A stretch of 64,000 nt of DNA. Source: Allobosea sp. Root483D1. GTDB lineage: Bacteria; Pseudomonadota; Alphaproteobacteria; Rhizobiales; Beijerinckiaceae. The notes beneath the pieces were generated by a model that made no database searches, was not told where the DNA came from, and saw nothing but the letters and a program-made list of their open reading frames with translations. This document shows positions 62,479 through 64,000 of this stretch, piece after piece. The stretch covers positions 153,481-217,480 of the forward strand of contig NZ_LMJW01000001.1 of NCBI RefSeq assembly GCF_001429505.1, given 5' to 3'. Within the stretch, counting starts at the first letter, position 1; each line of letters begins with the position of its first letter. A program made the position numbers and the translations under genes.

Positions 62479-63522
62479 ATGAAGCTCCTGGCCAGACTGG
62501 CTGTCGCCACCGCCCTCCTCGCCTCCTCCGCCATGCCCGGCACTGCGGAGCCGATCACCGGGGCCGGTTCGAGCTTCGCCTTCCCCGTCATCGGCAAATG
62601 GGCGCAGAATTATCGCATCGCCAAGTCGGATGGCGCCGAGATGACCCCGCTCGACATCGGCGTCGATTACGAGCCGATCGGCTCGCTCGGCGGCGAGGTC
62701 CGCGTCACCCAGCGCGCCGCCGATTTCGGGGCGACCGACCGGCCGCTCTCCTCGGAGGAACTGCAGCGCTCGGCCCTGATCCAGTTCCCGATCGTGATGG
62801 GCGGCATCGTCCCGGTGGTGAACCTCGAGGGCGTCGGCCCCGGCCAGATCCGCTTCACCGGCGCCCTCCTCGGCGACATCTATCTCGGCAAGATCAAGCT
62901 CTGGTCCGATCCGGCGATCAAGGCGGCCAATCCCGAGCTCAAGCTGCCCGACGCGCCGATCAGCGTGATCTACCGCGCCGACGGCTCCGGCACGAGCTTC
63001 AACTGGACCGACTATCTCGCCAAGGCGAGCCCGGAATGGCGCGACAAGGTCGGCGTCAACACGCAGGTTCCGTGGCCGGTCGGCGCCGGCGCCGAGCGCA
63101 GCCAGGGCATGACCGAGGCGGTGAAGCGGACGAAGAACGCGATCGGCTATGTCGAGTTCGGCCAGGTCGTGCGCGCCGGCCTCGCCTACGCCCAGGTGCA
63201 GAACAGGGCCGGTAACTTCGTGAAGCCGGATCCGGCGAGCTTCACTGCCGCGGCCGCCAGCGCCGAATGGGCGAAGGCCAAGGATTTCGGGCTGATGCTG
63301 ACCGATGCGCCGGGCGCCGAGGCCTATCCGATCGTCGCCACGACCTTCGCCCTGATGCCGAAGCCGCGGACGCGCCAGACGCAGGAGGTACTCGACTTCT
63401 TCCGCCTCTCCTTCGAGAGCGGCGCAGCGGACGCCACCACGCTCGGCTATGTGCCGCTGCCGGAGACGCTGGTGAAGCAGGTCGAGGACTACTGGGCCGC
63501 CAGCATGAAGGCGGGCAGCTGA
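62479..63522 (+). CDS. pstS: phosphate ABC transporter substrate-binding protein
   Basis: The 347-residue protein has a signal peptide (MKLLARLAVATALLASSAMP) and PstS features: TGAGSSFAFPVIGKWAQNY, QRAADFGATDRPLSSEEL, FPIVMGGIVPVVNLEGV, IYLGKIKLWSDPAIK and YRADGSGTSFNWTDYLAK, which holds the phosphate. It captures phosphate in the periplasm for PstCAB. The pstCAB genes do not follow within the window. The ATG at 62479 begins the signal peptide. Confidence 0.94.
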   Translation: MKLLARLAVATALLASSAMPGTAEPITGAGSSFAFPVIGKWAQNYRIAKSDGAEMTPLDIGVDYEPIGSLGGEVRVTQRAADFGATDRPLSSEELQRSALIQFPIVMGGIVPVVNLEGVGPGQIRFTGALLGDIYLGKIKLWSDPAIKAANPELKLPDAPISVIYRADGSGTSFNWTDYLAKASPEWRDKVGVNTQVPWPVGAGAERSQGMTEAVKRTKNAIGYVEFGQVVRAGLAYAQVQNRAGNFVKPDPASFTAAAASAEWAKAKDFGLMLTDAPGAEAYPIVATTFALMPKPRTRQTQEVLDFFRLSFESGAADATTLGYVPLPETLVKQVEDYWAASMKAGS

Positions 63523-63622
63523 CTTGCCGGCAGCGACGCGACGAACATCCTGTCAAATGACTTTGCATCCGTGACGGAGCTGCCTTAGTCCTGCGGTCAC
63601 GGCGGGTAGCGAGGCGGCTGGC

Positions 63623-64000
63623 ATGGATCGGGATGCGTCCTCGGACGCTCAATATCGGCTTGCGGCACGCGAGGCCGAGCTCGCCCGTGTCCAGAAGATC
63701 GGCCAGATCGGCGGCCTGACCGTCGATCTGCGCGGCGGCCAGTTCCGCAACACCCGCTCACCCGAATATCTCGTCGTCCACGGCCTGCCGCCCGAGGCGG
63801 TCCACGAGGCGCATGAAGACTGGGTCCGGCGCATTCACCCGGACGACCGCGACCGCGTTCTCGGCCATTTTCTAGCGACCGTCGACAGCCGCTCGACCGA
63901 CTACGAGGTCGAATACCGCATCATCCGGCCAAGCGACGGGCAGACACGCTGGATTCTGGCCAAGGCCGAGATCGAGCGGGACGAGAACGGAACGCCGGTC
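63623..64000 (+). CDS. PAS-domain sensor protein, 5' part
   Basis: Only the first 126 residues are in the window. They form a helical start (MDRDASSDAQYRLAAREAEL) and one PAS-3-type domain: VQKIGQIGGLTVDLRGGQF, WVRRIHPDDRDRVLGHFLA and VEYRIIRPSDGQTRWILAKA. Such an N-terminus is common in hybrid or HWE-type histidine kinases. The rest, including any kinase domain, lies beyond the end. GAGG precedes the ATG. Confidence 0.8.
   Translation, partial: MDRDASSDAQYRLAAREAELARVQKIGQIGGLTVDLRGGQFRNTRSPEYLVVHGLPPEAVHEAHEDWVRRIHPDDRDRVLGHFLATVDSRSTDYEVEYRIIRPSDGQTRWILAKAEIERDENGTPV

Overview
The window is about 64 kb of high-GC chromosome from an alphaproteobacterium of the order Hyphomicrobiales (Rhizobiales). 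It is most like Bosea or a relative, although no marker here fixes the genus. The placement rests on three things: the ffh-rpsP-rimM-trmD, dapF-mtaB, rplS and leuC/leuD genes, which are usually neighbours in this order; an acyl-CoA dehydrogenase with the long N-terminal extension of methylsuccinyl-CoA dehydrogenase (ethylmalonyl-CoA pathway); and several families of dispersed intergenic palindromes of the kind common in these genomes. I saw no tRNA, rRNA, CRISPR array, insertion sequence or replication origin.

Layout. 0-4 kb: small Lys-rich proteins, a transglutaminase-like protein, aspartate aminotransferase, a sugar O-acetyltransferase and a secreted rhodanese. 4-8 kb (minus strand): ffh, rpsP, rimM, a HAD phosphatase and trmD. 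8-16 kb: secreted proteins, a LysE exporter, a methyltransferase, an MBL hydrolase, a periplasmic GyrI-like protein, then dapF-mtaB. 16-23 kb: long-chain acyl-CoA ligase, an EF-G-like GTPase, an NmrA-family gene fragment, an SDR, a TauE/SafE exporter and rplS. 23-27 kb: a MarR-EmrB-EmrA-type efflux operon. 27-29 kb: divergent kynureninase-like gene and tryptophan 2,3-dioxygenase. 30-34 kb: leuC, three small genes, leuD and a frameshifted GIY-YIG gene between two inverted palindromic repeats. 34-39 kb: a DUF1800/DUF1501 pair, then a DUF4394 protein divergent from an ECF sigma/anti-sigma pair. 39-46 kb: PatB-like lyase, RecD-like helicase, chemoreceptor, LysE exporter, SDR and a VapBC module. 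46-54 kb: a fused hydantoinase/oxoprolinase divergent from a TRAP transporter and a MarR-like regulator, probably one catabolic unit. 54-57 kb: mcd and a SleB-type cell wall hydrolase. 57-60.5 kb: an AT-richer accessory island with an unrecognised, translationally coupled two-gene unit and a Mu-like gp46 remnant. 61-64 kb: MipA/OmpV protein, CsbD stress protein, PstS and the start of a PAS-domain sensor.

The most interesting unexplained content is the two-gene unit at 57.1-59.5 kb. Next come the well-formed operators and promoters that pair with local regulators (emr, vapBC, hydantoinase/TRAP and the ECF pair), and the three decayed genes. All function calls come from reading the sequence and from recall of protein families; no database search was run.
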